Source of the DNA: Dyadobacter fermentans DSM 18053
GTDB taxonomy: Bacteria; Bacteroidota; Bacteroidia; Cytophagales; Spirosomataceae
DNA: 64,000 nucleotides
Direction: 5' to 3'
Assembly: GCF_000023125.1 (NCBI RefSeq)
Contig: NC_013037.1
Coordinates: 5,310,501-5,374,500, forward strand
A model generated the notes under the pieces. It saw only the letters and a list, made by a program, of their open reading frames with translations, was not told the origin of the DNA and searched no databases. Positions 26,360 through 34,002 of the stretch are shown here, piece after piece (positions within the stretch are counted from its first letter, which is position 1; every line of letters begins with the position of its first letter). The translations under genes were made by a program, and so were the position numbers.

Positions 26360-26396
26360 AAAACCCGGCCCCTGAATCAGGAGGCCGGGTTTTTTA
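26360..26396. terminator. Bidirectional terminator overlapping the hemH stop
   Basis: AAACCCGGCC (26361-26370) pairs with GGCCGGGTTT (26383-26392) around a 12-nt loop, with A-run upstream and T-run downstream, so it can act in both directions. On the minus strand the right arm encodes the last hemH codons (Lys-Asn-Pro-Ala) and the hemH stop (26377-26379) lies in the loop. Confidence 0.85.
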
Positions 26397-27450
26397 CGAT
26401 ATCTTCCAGACATTCGACCCAGATGTCGCTGTCGTTAAGGCTTTCGACGAGCTGCCAATGCACGCCGCCTTCCTTTTCGAATAGCTCTTTGTATTCTTCG
26501 CCTACTTCAATGGTCGTTTCCAAACAGTCGGCAACGAATGCGGGGGAGAATGCCAATGCGCTTTTTACGCCTTTCTTGGTCAGTTCGGGGATTACCTCGT
26601 CGGTATAAGGCTTGATCCACGGACTTTTGCCCAGCCGCGACTGGAAGCAGGTGGTGTATTTACCTTCGGGAATGCCTAATCCTTTTACGAGCAAACGCGT
26701 TGTTTCAAAGCATTGGGCACGGTAGCAATGCTGATTGCGGTGATCGAGCTTGTCGCAGCAGCTGCCGAACTGGCAAAAGCTGCCCGTCACGTCGCCCTTG
26801 GTGATCTGTCGCTCGGGCAGGCCGTGGTAGCTGAACACGAAATGGTCGTAATCGTGCTGTGCCATGTATTTTTTACCCAGATCCACGAAACCCTTGATAA
26901 ACTTCGGATGTTCGAGGAAACGGTTGACGAAACGGATCTCCGGCAGCACTTCCCAGTCTTTCACCACGCGCATTACCTCTTTGTACACCGAGCCGGTGGA
27001 CGCCGAAGCATATTGCGGGAAAAATGGCACGACGATGATCTCTGTCAGGCATTCCTTACGCAATGCGACCAGCGCCTTCTCAATGCTCGGGTTTTGGTAA
27101 CGCATCGCCAGCTCTACCACATAATCACCACCCAGCACCTTTTGTAATTTGTCCTTCACCGAATAACCATAAGTTTTCAGCGGAGAGCCGTCTGGCCGCC
27201 AGAGCTGCTTGTACACTTTCGCAGACTTCGGTGCGCGGAATGGAGCGATGACCAGGTTGATCAAAAACCAGCGGTTCACATACGGAATATCGATCACGCG
27301 CTCGTCCATGAGGAACTGGCGCAGGTATTTGCGTACATCGGGCACCGACGGGCTGTCGGGCGTGCCGAGGTTTACGAGCAAAACGCCCGTTTTACGAACG
27401 TCATTCAGAGTTGTAGTATCGAAGGGTTGAGCCAATGTGGTTGCACTCAT
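26377..27450 (-). CDS. hemH: Ferrochelatase
   Basis: 357 residues. It inserts Fe2+ into protoporphyrin IX, the last step of protoheme synthesis. GVLLVNLGTPDSP at 22-34, the active-site histidine in FSYHGLPER (His209) and FAPAFVxDCLET-like SPAFVADCLETTIE near the end are seen. Five cysteines (226, 231, 232, 242, 247) form a cysteine-rich insert of the type that binds a [2Fe-2S] cluster in some bacterial ferrochelatases; cluster binding here is inference. The transcript ends in a hairpin overlapping its own stop codon. Confidence 0.95.
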   Translation of the reverse strand: MSATTLAQPFDTTTLNDVRKTGVLLVNLGTPDSPSVPDVRKYLRQFLMDERVIDIPYVNRWFLINLVIAPFRAPKSAKVYKQLWRPDGSPLKTYGYSVKDKLQKVLGGDYVVELAMRYQNPSIEKALVALRKECLTEIIVVPFFPQYASASTGSVYKEVMRVVKDWEVLPEIRFVNRFLEHPKFIKGFVDLGKKYMAQHDYDHFVFSYHGLPERQITKGDVTGSFCQFGSCCDKLDHRNQHCYRAQCFETTRLLVKGLGIPEGKYTTCFQSRLGKSPWIKPYTDEVIPELTKKGVKSALAFSPAFVADCLETTIEVGEEYKELFEKEGGVHWQLVESLNDSDIWVECLEDIVKNPAS

Positions 27451-27525
27451 TTCATTAACAGTTTCATGATGAAAGCGGCCGACTGTGACCGCTCCCTTTG
27501 TATTTCAATCTTGCAAAAATAACAA

Positions 27526-28473
27526 TTACAAGCCCAACAAGACCTCTTTCAATGCCGCCTGCGCCGACCATTCGCGGTTGGCGGCCTGCTCGATCACCAG
27601 CGAACGCGGGCCGTCGAGTACTTCGTCGGCCACCTTCATATTGCGGCGTACGGGCAGGCAATGCATGAATTTGCCGTTGTCGGTCAATGCCATTTTTGCC
27701 TCGGTAATCATCCAGGAGGGATCAGTATTCAAAACCTGTCCATAGCTGTTGTACGACGACCAATTTTTGCCATAAACAAAATCCGCGCCCTCCAATGCCT
27801 TGTCCTGGTCGTAAATCACCTGGCCTTTGCCCACGAAATCGGGTGAGAGATCGTAGCCTTCCGGGTGCGTGATCACGAGTTCCACGTCCATCGGGTTCAT
27901 CCATTCGCAAAACGAATTGGCAACGGCCTGCGGCAATGCCTTGAAATGCGGCAGCCAGGTCAATACCACTTTCGGGCGTTTTTTGAGCTTAAATTCTTCG
28001 ATCGTAATGCAGTCGGCCAGCGATTGCAGCGGGTGCCGCGTCGCCGATTCGAGGTTTACGATCGGTACCTGCGCGTATTTTTTGAATTGCTGAAAAACGA
28101 TTTCCGCATAATCCTTATCACGGTCCTTTAAACCTGCGAACGAGCGGATACCGATGATGTCGCAATAGCTGCCGATCACCGCCGCAGCTTCCTTCACGTG
28201 CTCCGCCTTGTCGCCGTTCATGATCACACCCTCTTCCATTTCCAATCCCCAACCATCCTGGCCAACATTCATCGTGATTACGTTCAAGCCAAGGTTTTGG
28301 GCAGCTTTCTGTGTGCTGATCCTCGTCCTTAAACTCGAATTGAAAAACAGGAGGCCAATGGTTTTGTTTTTCCCAAGCGCCTGGTCTGCAAACGGGTCCT
28401 TTTTGGCCGCGATGCCGCTGGTAATGAGCTGTGGGAGGTCGGTGACGTCTTTAATGGACAGAAAGTGTTTCAT
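27526..28473 (-). CDS. argF': N-acyl-ornithine carbamoyltransferase, probably succinylornithine type
   Basis: 315 residues. It transfers carbamoyl from carbamoyl phosphate to an Nalpha-acylated ornithine in arginine synthesis. The carbamoyl-phosphate motif SSLRTR (46-51) and HCLPVRR near the end are present. The residue that separates acetyl- from succinyl-ornithine enzymes (Glu92 in Xanthomonas AOTC, Pro90 in Bacteroides fragilis SOTC, as I recall) is Ala90 here (GDKAEH). Engineered Glu-to-Ala enzymes shift toward succinylornithine, so the succinyl route is predicted. It lies 70 bp downstream of argD in the minus-strand arginine cluster. Confidence 0.92.
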   Translation of the reverse strand: MKHFLSIKDVTDLPQLITSGIAAKKDPFADQALGKNKTIGLLFFNSSLRTRISTQKAAQNLGLNVITMNVGQDGWGLEMEEGVIMNGDKAEHVKEAAAVIGSYCDIIGIRSFAGLKDRDKDYAEIVFQQFKKYAQVPIVNLESATRHPLQSLADCITIEEFKLKKRPKVVLTWLPHFKALPQAVANSFCEWMNPMDVELVITHPEGYDLSPDFVGKGQVIYDQDKALEGADFVYGKNWSSYNSYGQVLNTDPSWMITEAKMALTDNGKFMHCLPVRRNMKVADEVLDGPRSLVIEQAANREWSAQAALKEVLLGL

Positions 28474-28543
28474 TCAGGTTAAAATTTCGGAGATAGGTGT
28501 TCCTATGCTCAACTTCGACAAGGATGGTATTAGTTCAAAAAAA

Positions 28544-29680
28544 TCACTCAGCCGCAACAGATACTTCTTTTTTCAATGCTTCGAGGAACAAATCGGCCTC
28601 CGCTTTGCCCAATGCGAGCGACGGCAGCAAGCGGATCGTGTTCGCGCCCGCCACGCCCGTGAACATTTTGTGTTCAAACAAAAGCTTATTGCGCAGGTCC
28701 TTCACCGGGAAATCGTACTCGATCCCGATCATCAGCCCGCGGCCTCTCAGTTCCTTATAACCGCCAATCGCCTTAATGCCTTCGAACAGGTATTCGCCTA
28801 TCTCAGCCGCATTCGCGATCAGGTTTTCATCTTTCATAATGTCCAGCACCGCCACGCCCGCCGCGCAAGCCAGGTGGTTGCCGCCGAATGTCGTTCCCAG
28901 CAAACCGTAGCTTGCTTTGAATTTAGGGGAAATCAAAATCCCGCCTATCGGGAAGCCATTGCCCATTCCTTTGGCCATCGACATAATGTCCGGCTCGATG
29001 CCGCTGAACTGGTGCGAAAAGAACTTGCCCGTCCGTCCGTAGCCGCATTGTACGCTATCAAGGATGAGGATCGCGCCGGTTTCGTCGCATTTGCGTCTCA
29101 GTGTTTGTAAAAATTCATCGGTACAAACGTTGATACCGCCTACGCCCTGAATGCCTTCCACGATCACCGCGCATACTTCGTCGGTAATGCCTTCCTCGGC
29201 CGCATTCACATCATTGAATGGCAGGAAAGTAACGTGCTCCTTGTAGTTTACCGGCGCTACAATCGACGGATTGTCGGTAGCAGCCACGGCGCCGGCAGTC
29301 CGGCCGTGGAAGGACTTGGTGAAGGAAATCACCTTCGTCCTGCCGTTGTGAAAAGAAGCCAGTTTCAATGCATTCTCATTCGCTTCCGCGCCGGAGTTGC
29401 AGAGGAACAATTTATAATCCGGGTAACCCGACAGCTCACCCAACTTCACCGCCAGCTCTTCCTGAATGGAGATTTTGACGGAATTGGAATAAAAACTGAT
29501 CGCATTGAGCTGCTTCGTGAGCTTATCCACATAATAAGGATGGCAATGGCCCACCGAAATCACCGCGTGGCCGCCGTAAAGGTCGAGGTACTTAGTACCG
29601 TTCTGGTCCCAAAGGTAGCTGCCTTCGGCTTTTACGGGTTCTATATCGTAGATGGGGTAGACGTCAAAAAGGTGTGACAT
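28544..29680 (-). CDS. argD: Acetyl/succinylornithine aminotransferase
   Basis: 378 residues, class III PLP aminotransferase. YGGHAVISVGHCHP, the LFLCNSGAEANENALKLA block, the acidic/Gln PLP ring site (ILDSVQCGYGRTGK) and the PLP lysine in MAKGMGNGFPIGG identify it. It interconverts N-acylglutamate semialdehyde and N-acylornithine between the ArgC and carbamoyltransferase steps. It begins 15 bp after the vapC toxin stop, so an intact toxin-antitoxin pair is embedded between argC and argD on the same strand. Confidence 0.93.
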   Translation of the reverse strand: MSHLFDVYPIYDIEPVKAEGSYLWDQNGTKYLDLYGGHAVISVGHCHPYYVDKLTKQLNAISFYSNSVKISIQEELAVKLGELSGYPDYKLFLCNSGAEANENALKLASFHNGRTKVISFTKSFHGRTAGAVAATDNPSIVAPVNYKEHVTFLPFNDVNAAEEGITDEVCAVIVEGIQGVGGINVCTDEFLQTLRRKCDETGAILILDSVQCGYGRTGKFFSHQFSGIEPDIMSMAKGMGNGFPIGGILISPKFKASYGLLGTTFGGNHLACAAGVAVLDIMKDENLIANAAEIGEYLFEGIKAIGGYKELRGRGLMIGIEYDFPVKDLRNKLLFEHKMFTGVAGANTIRLLPSLALGKAEADLFLEALKKEVSVAAE

Positions 29681-29695
29681 TTTATTGGTAGTTTA

Positions 29696-30082
29696 TCAGG
29701 CCAGTTCCAATGTTTCGATTCGTTGAAAATGGTCCTTGTTCAAGGTTTTGATTGGCAATTGGAAAATGATGGCTGTGGCAGCGATAAATATGTCCCGGAA
29801 TTCAATCATCAGGTTACGCCTTCGCAGGTTATGATAAATTTCTGCCGCTTTCAGAGAAACTTCCTCGTCGAACGGCAGGATTGAAATTCCGTCAAGAAGG
29901 GTTTGAACGTCCTTCTTCTTTTGATCGTTGGTTGCTCCCATCATCAATTCATAAACTGTTACAGCCGAAACAAAAAGCGAAGCGTCGTTTGGTAATGACG
30001 CCAGGATTGTCTTTGATTTTTCCGGTTTCCGCAAATACTCGATGAATATTCCGGTATCAATTACCAACCCTGTACTCTCCAT
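29696..30082 (-). CDS. vapC: VapC-type PIN-domain toxin
   Basis: 128 residues, the normal size of a type II PIN ribonuclease toxin. Acidic residues expected for the metal site are visible: Asp in LVIDTGIFIEYL, Glu in TVYELMMG and Asp in IEFRDIFIAATAI; the last region (LNKDHFQRI) also fits. It should cleave RNA (tRNA or rRNA) when free of antitoxin. The reading frame overlaps the antitoxin gene by 22 bp, so the two are translationally coupled. All catalytic positions look intact. Confidence 0.88.
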   Translation of the reverse strand: MESTGLVIDTGIFIEYLRKPEKSKTILASLPNDASLFVSAVTVYELMMGATNDQKKKDVQTLLDGISILPFDEEVSLKAAEIYHNLRRRNLMIEFRDIFIAATAIIFQLPIKTLNKDHFQRIETLELA

Positions 30083-30288
30083 GCATTCAGATGTTTAGCA
30101 TTTTGTTCGAGTGCTTCGATGTCCTCTTCGCTCCAAGTGGAGACGTTGGCGATTTTCTCTTTCCAGTCGGCCAGGTTTCCAGTTGGCTTTTTGGCTTTCT
30201 GTTTAAGCAGGAGCAGGTTAGCAAAGGCAACGAGTTGCTTTTGCTGTACATCGCTCAGCTGGTTATATGTTTGAATTAAATCGTTCAT
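30061..30288 (-). CDS. Antitoxin partner of VapC
   Basis: 75 residues, acidic and helical, upstream of and overlapping vapC. I do not recognise an AbrB or RHH DNA-binding motif. The LSDVQQKQLVAFANLLLLKQK start and WKEKIANVSTWSEEDIEAL middle resemble DUF2281-like antitoxins often paired with PIN toxins. The role is given by position and size. It starts 47 bp after the argC stop. Confidence 0.75.
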   Translation of the reverse strand: MNDLIQTYNQLSDVQQKQLVAFANLLLLKQKAKKPTGNLADWKEKIANVSTWSEEDIEALEQNAKHLNAWRVQGW

Positions 30289-30335
30289 AGCAATCGTATC
30301 GTTTACACTCCGAACTCAAACTACTTACTCTCTAT

Positions 30336-31319
30336 TTAAAACGCCGGCGCTTTCAATCGCAGGCCTGCATCTTCCGGCAAGCCGAACAGCAGGTTCATAT
30401 TCTGCACCGCTTGTCCCGACGCGCCTTTGGTGAGGTTGTCGATAATGCTGGTGATGAGCAGCTGGCCGTCGTGCACTTCGAGGTGGACGAAGCATTTGTT
30501 GGTATTCACAATTTGCTTCAAATCAATCGGCGTGTCGCTTACGTGCGTGAACGGGTGCGAGGCATAAAAATCTTTGTAAAGTGCCTTGGCTTCTTCCAAA
30601 GTACCTTCATAGCGCGTATACACATTGGCAATAATGCCTCGTGTGTAATCGCCGCGGTACGGCACAAAGTTCACCTTCTGGTCAAACCCGGCCTGCAACT
30701 TGCCGAAAGTCATTTTGATCTCCGTCAAATGCTGGTGCGTGAATGCCTTGTAAATCGACATATTGTTGTTCCGCCACGTGAAATGCGTGGTTGCGCTCAA
30801 TGCCTGCCCGGCGCCTGTGCTGCCAGTAACGGCGCTCACGTGCACATCGTCCCGGATCAAACCTGCGTTTGCCAGTGGCAAAACAGCCAGCTCGATGCTC
30901 GTTGCGAAACAGCCGGGGTTAGCGATTTTAGTCGCACCTTTAATCGCTTCTTTTTGCAACTCAGGCAAGCCATATACAAAGCCATTCGATTCATTACGGA
31001 AATCCGTGCTCAGGTCGATCACTTTCACCGTTTCCGGCAATTGGTATTCGTCCAGAAACTTCTTCGATTCGCCGTGGCCGGAGCAGAGGAAAATTGCATT
31101 CAAGCCTTGCTGATCCAGCAAAGGCTGGATGTCGTCGCCTGTGAAAATCAACTCCGTATCGCCCAGCAGATCAGTATGCGTGGCGTAAACCGGCTTACCC
31201 GCCTGGCTTTTGCTATGCGCGAATGCGATGTGTGCATTCGGATGGTTGACCAGGATTCTGATCAGCTCACCGCCGGTGTACCCAGCGGCGCCTATGATGC
31301 CTATATTAATGTTACTCAT
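30336..31319 (-). CDS. argC: N-acetyl(succinyl)-gamma-glutamyl-phosphate reductase
   Basis: 327 residues. The NADP-binding GAAGYTGGELIRIL (about 8-21), the active-site cysteine in KIANPGCFAT and the VTGSTGAGQ loop fit ArgC. It reduces the acyl-glutamyl phosphate to the semialdehyde. The ATG at 31317-31319 (MSNINIG) is chosen; an in-frame upstream ATG would add 18 residues from the toxin remnant. The preceding broken toxin frame ends in TAA inside ATGAGTAA, the argC start, a leftover of tight coupling. Confidence 0.93.
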   Translation of the reverse strand: MSNINIGIIGAAGYTGGELIRILVNHPNAHIAFAHSKSQAGKPVYATHTDLLGDTELIFTGDDIQPLLDQQGLNAIFLCSGHGESKKFLDEYQLPETVKVIDLSTDFRNESNGFVYGLPELQKEAIKGATKIANPGCFATSIELAVLPLANAGLIRDDVHVSAVTGSTGAGQALSATTHFTWRNNNMSIYKAFTHQHLTEIKMTFGKLQAGFDQKVNFVPYRGDYTRGIIANVYTRYEGTLEEAKALYKDFYASHPFTHVSDTPIDLKQIVNTNKCFVHLEVHDGQLLITSIIDNLTKGASGQAVQNMNLLFGLPEDAGLRLKAPAF

Positions 31320-31648
31320 TTGTAATCCAGTTTTCAATTTGTAAGCCACCAACCCGTTCAAATTCTTTGACATTGTTGGTGACCAGGATTAACCCGTGGC
31401 TCAATGCATGGGCCGAAATCAGCAGGTCGTTTGCTCCAATGATTTTTCCTTTACTTTCAAGATCCGCGCGAATGGAAGCATATGCTTTGGCTGCGTACGT
31501 ATCAAAATCCAGTACGGTAAATGATCGGAGAAACGCTTCTAAGGCTGCCCGGTTTTGCTCTTTCAGCTGCCCGGTTTTGCTCTTTCAGTTGACTCTTCTC
31601 TACGCCATACCATAACTCCGCTACCACAATGGACGAGATCGCTATCTC
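31312..31648 (-). pseudogene. Broken VapC-like PIN toxin (5' deletion and 22-bp duplication)
   Basis: Read on the minus strand from 31648 in one frame: EIAISSIVVAELWYGVEKS, then LKEQNRAA. Read in a second frame after a 22-bp duplication: LEAFLRSFTVLDFD, AKAYASIRADLES, ANDLLISAHAL, LILVTNN. Joining the frames by removing one duplicate restores a standard PIN-toxin middle and C-terminus. The N-terminal part with the first catalytic Asp is missing, so there is also a 5' deletion. The toxin cannot be made in active form. It sits between argG and argC. Confidence 0.88.
31544..31587. repeat. Perfect 22-bp tandem duplication inside dead toxin
   Basis: The 22-bp unit (starts GCTGCCCGGTTTTG, ends CTCTTTCA) occurs at 31544-31565 and again at 31566-31587 without mismatch. 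As 22 is not a multiple of three it shifts the toxin frame. The perfect identity suggests a recent event. Confidence 0.93.
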
Positions 31649-31859
31649 TGCCGAGTGGGGGCTGGACACGTTGAGTTAAAAAGTCATCAGAAAAATCGGC
31701 AATGCCGTTCCACCATTCTTGCAATCCGTCTTTTAAGTCGGACTGCTGTTTTCTTTTTTCCAAAATAGCTTCCAGATAGTCATAAAGCTCCTGAAGAACG
31801 TCGGCAGGTAATCCCTGGACCTTCCTTTGGATTTGACTTTGAAGTTCTATTTTGGTCAT
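31563..31859 (-). pseudogene. Antitoxin gene fused out of frame to toxin remnant
   Basis: The frame gives 98 residues. Residues 1 to about 62 (MTKIELQSQIQRKVQGLPA ... WWNGIADFSDDFL) look like a DUF2281-type antitoxin; from about 68 on (PLGRDSDLVHCGSG) the DNA is the toxin gene read in the wrong frame. A deletion has therefore joined the end of the antitoxin to the middle of the toxin. An antitoxin-like fragment may still be made and could bind a related toxin, which is speculation. It starts 8 bp after the argG stop. Confidence 0.75.
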
Positions 31860-31867
31860 ATTTTCAA

Positions 31868-33070
31868 TTACTGATTTACCGAATCACTCACCTTTCCATA
31901 AATCATCACCTGGTTCGAAGCCACTTTTGAGAAGCCTCTCACGTCATCACCAGTCCAAGCATTGTTCATCTCACCATAGCTGCCGAATTTCGATGACATC
32001 AGATCAAATGCCGACTCGATACCTTCTACATGGAAGCGGTGTGGGGCAAGGTAAATATGGACTTTACCAGTCACATGTGATTGCGTATCGCCCAGGAATG
32101 TTTCGATATTACGCATTACCGGCTCTACAAACTGCCCTTTGTGCAGTAAGCTGCCATACCAGTTGGCAAGCTGCTCTTTCCAGTACAATTGCTGCTCTGT
32201 CAAAACATGTTTTTCAAGTGTATGGTGCGCTTTGATGATGATCAGCGGAGCGGCTGCTTCAAAACCAACACGACCTTTGATACCAATAATCGTGTCACCC
32301 ACGTGGATATCCCGACCGATTCCGAATGGCTGAGCGATTTCCGCCAATTTTTGAATAGCGGTTACCGAGTTTTCAAATGCCTCACCGGCAACGCCTTTCA
32401 ATTCACCACCTGCAAATTCCAAAGTAACGCGCTCGGGTTCTGTTTTGGTGATTTGGGTAGGCCATGCCGATTCCGGCAGGTATTGGTCTGAGGTCAAAGT
32501 TTCTTTCCCACCCACCGATGTGCCCCAAAGGCCTTTGTTGATGCTGTATGCAGCCTTTGTCCAGTCGCGGGCCACGCCTTTGGCGGTCAAATATTCAATT
32601 TCAGCCTCGCGGGAAAGTTTCAAATCGCGGATTGGGGTGATGATCTCGGCATCCGGAACGATAATGCGGAATGCCATATCGAAGCGAACCTGGTCGTTAC
32701 CGGCTCCCGTGCTGCCATGCGCGATCGCACTCGCACCGATTTCTTTGGCATATTCAGCCACTGCCACCGCCTGGAAAATACGCTCGGCGCTTACGGAAAG
32801 CGGGTAAGTATTGTTTTTGAGGATGTTGCCGAAGATCAGGTATTTGATACAATCATTGTAATATTCCTTGGTCTTGGAAATCGTGGCATGTTGCTTCACG
32901 CCCAAAGCATAGGCATTCGCTTCGATGGTTTTCAGCTCTTCGTCCGAAAAGCCACCGGTGTCAACCAAAACCGAGTACACTTCATAACCTCTGTCTTCGG
33001 CTAAATATTTTACACAAAAGGAGGTATCAAGTCCCCCTGAAAACGCTAATACTACTTTGGGCTGTGACAT
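31868..33070 (-). CDS. argG: Argininosuccinate synthase
   Basis: 400 residues. It joins citrulline and aspartate with ATP. The PP-loop VVLAFSGGLDTSFCVKYL is at 5-22, with SAERIFQAVA, HGSTGAGNDQVRFD and SINKGLWGTSVGG further on, all typical. The N-terminal start is fixed by the PP-loop. It is preceded by higBA (49-bp gap) and followed by the dead toxin-antitoxin remnant, so the original direct argG-argC coupling has been interrupted. Confidence 0.96.
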   Translation of the reverse strand: MSQPKVVLAFSGGLDTSFCVKYLAEDRGYEVYSVLVDTGGFSDEELKTIEANAYALGVKQHATISKTKEYYNDCIKYLIFGNILKNNTYPLSVSAERIFQAVAVAEYAKEIGASAIAHGSTGAGNDQVRFDMAFRIIVPDAEIITPIRDLKLSREAEIEYLTAKGVARDWTKAAYSINKGLWGTSVGGKETLTSDQYLPESAWPTQITKTEPERVTLEFAGGELKGVAGEAFENSVTAIQKLAEIAQPFGIGRDIHVGDTIIGIKGRVGFEAAAPLIIIKAHHTLEKHVLTEQQLYWKEQLANWYGSLLHKGQFVEPVMRNIETFLGDTQSHVTGKVHIYLAPHRFHVEGIESAFDLMSSKFGSYGEMNNAWTGDDVRGFSKVASNQVMIYGKVSDSVNQ

Positions 33071-33119
33071 TATATTAATGGTATGGATACTGATTCTATA
33101 ATTGTTAACTATTCAAATT

Positions 33120-33524
33120 TCAGCTGGCTGCCAGCAGTGTTTCTGCCGGTATGCCCAGATTCTTACTGATTTCCCTGATCATCTTGATCGTCAGGCTTCG
33201 TTTTTTATTCAATACTTCTGAAACCCTGTTTTCACCACCGAAGTACGGAGCAACGTCTTTCCTGCTCAAATGCAACTGCTCCATGCGCTCCTTAATCGCT
33301 TCGATCGGATCGGGTTTCGGCATTGGATAATGCTTTTTCTCATAATCGATCGCCAGAACTGTGATGGCTTCCAGGATATCCAGGGCCTTTTTACGTTCCG
33401 TCTCGTTTTCCAGCAGATCGGCGTCCATCAGTGCCTCAATCACTTTTCCGGCTTCCTCGAAATCGGCCTGGCTGGTGATCGGCTTGATGGTGATCTCATC
33501 TATATTGATTGCTAATGCTTTCAT
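33120..33524 (-). CDS. higA: HigA-type antitoxin, XRE helix-turn-helix
   Basis: 134 residues: an N-terminal acidic region (about 1-70) that should cover the toxin and a C-terminal XRE-type helix-turn-helix (LHLSRKDVAPYFGGENRVSEVLNKKRSLTIKMI). It comes after the toxin gene, the inverted order typical of HigBA. It should repress its own promoter and could also influence the following argG, as no terminator is seen between them. Confidence 0.88.
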   Translation of the reverse strand: MKALAINIDEITIKPITSQADFEEAGKVIEALMDADLLENETERKKALDILEAITVLAIDYEKKHYPMPKPDPIEAIKERMEQLHLSRKDVAPYFGGENRVSEVLNKKRSLTIKMIREISKNLGIPAETLLAAS

Positions 33525-33537
33525 TATCTGTGATCTG

Positions 33538-33834
33538 CTAGATATTCTTAATGTCTGTTATCTTGTCGTACTCCTTGTGGCTTCCTATGAACCTCACAAA
33601 AACCAGTTGCCTTTCGTATTCAAATTTCGCGATCAGCCTGTACTTGTTATGAGTGATATTAAACACAATCCGACTGTTTCCGACTGTATCGGCATTCTTG
33701 AAAAACCGGATCACTTCGTTAGGGTTTTGGAAGCTGTTTTTCTCGACAGCGTCATGCCAAAATTCCAGCGCCGGCCTCGCGTCCGGATGATGGTCCCAAA
33801 ATGTTCGTAGTGTGCCGCGTGTGTATATCCTCAT
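33538..33834 (-). CDS. higB: HigB-type toxin
   Basis: 98 residues from the ATG at 33832-33834 (MRIYTRGTLRTFWDHHPDAR). The pattern RTFWDHHPDARPALEFWHDAV, VFNITHNKYRLIAKFEYE and VFVRFIGSHKEYDKI is that of RelE-fold HigB mRNA interferases. It is the first gene of the pair with a 13-bp gap to higA. An in-frame ATG 7 codons upstream exists but is less like the family. Confidence 0.9.
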   Translation of the reverse strand: MRIYTRGTLRTFWDHHPDARPALEFWHDAVEKNSFQNPNEVIRFFKNADTVGNSRIVFNITHNKYRLIAKFEYERQLVFVRFIGSHKEYDKITDIKNI

Positions 33835-33842
33835 ACTGACCG

Positions 33843-33850
33843 CAAAAGTA
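33843..33850 (-). promoter_or_regulatory. Candidate -7 element for higBA
   Basis: On the minus strand TACTTTTG matches TAnnTTTG, placed so that transcription would start only a few bases from the higB ATG. The nearest upstream TTG is about 25 bp away, longer than the usual 19-21, so support is partial. Confidence 0.3.
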
Positions 33851-33922
33851 CGCAAGTTTGCCGGAATCGCGTTCCCAAACCGGGAAAAGCTGCTGACCGC
33901 CTGCTCATTGACTTTTACAAAA

Positions 33923-33964
33923 AATACCCCGCCGCAGTCCTTTTCGGTTGCCGGGCGGGGTATT
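33923..33964 (-). terminator. Terminator after the GNAT gene
   Basis: AATACCCCGCC (33923-33933) pairs with GGCGGGGTATT (33954-33964); on the minus strand the stem is followed by TTTTTTGT. It lies 39 bp past the GNAT stop and isolates that gene from higBA and the rest of the arginine cluster. Confidence 0.8.
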
Positions 33965-34002
33965 AAAAATGAGATACGATATCTATCAAAGTGTGCGGCA
34001 CA

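Noticed and set aside
31367..31615. Plus-strand ORF of 82 residues beside argC
   Set aside because: It is the shadow of the broken PIN toxin, whose minus-strand translation has clear family similarity.
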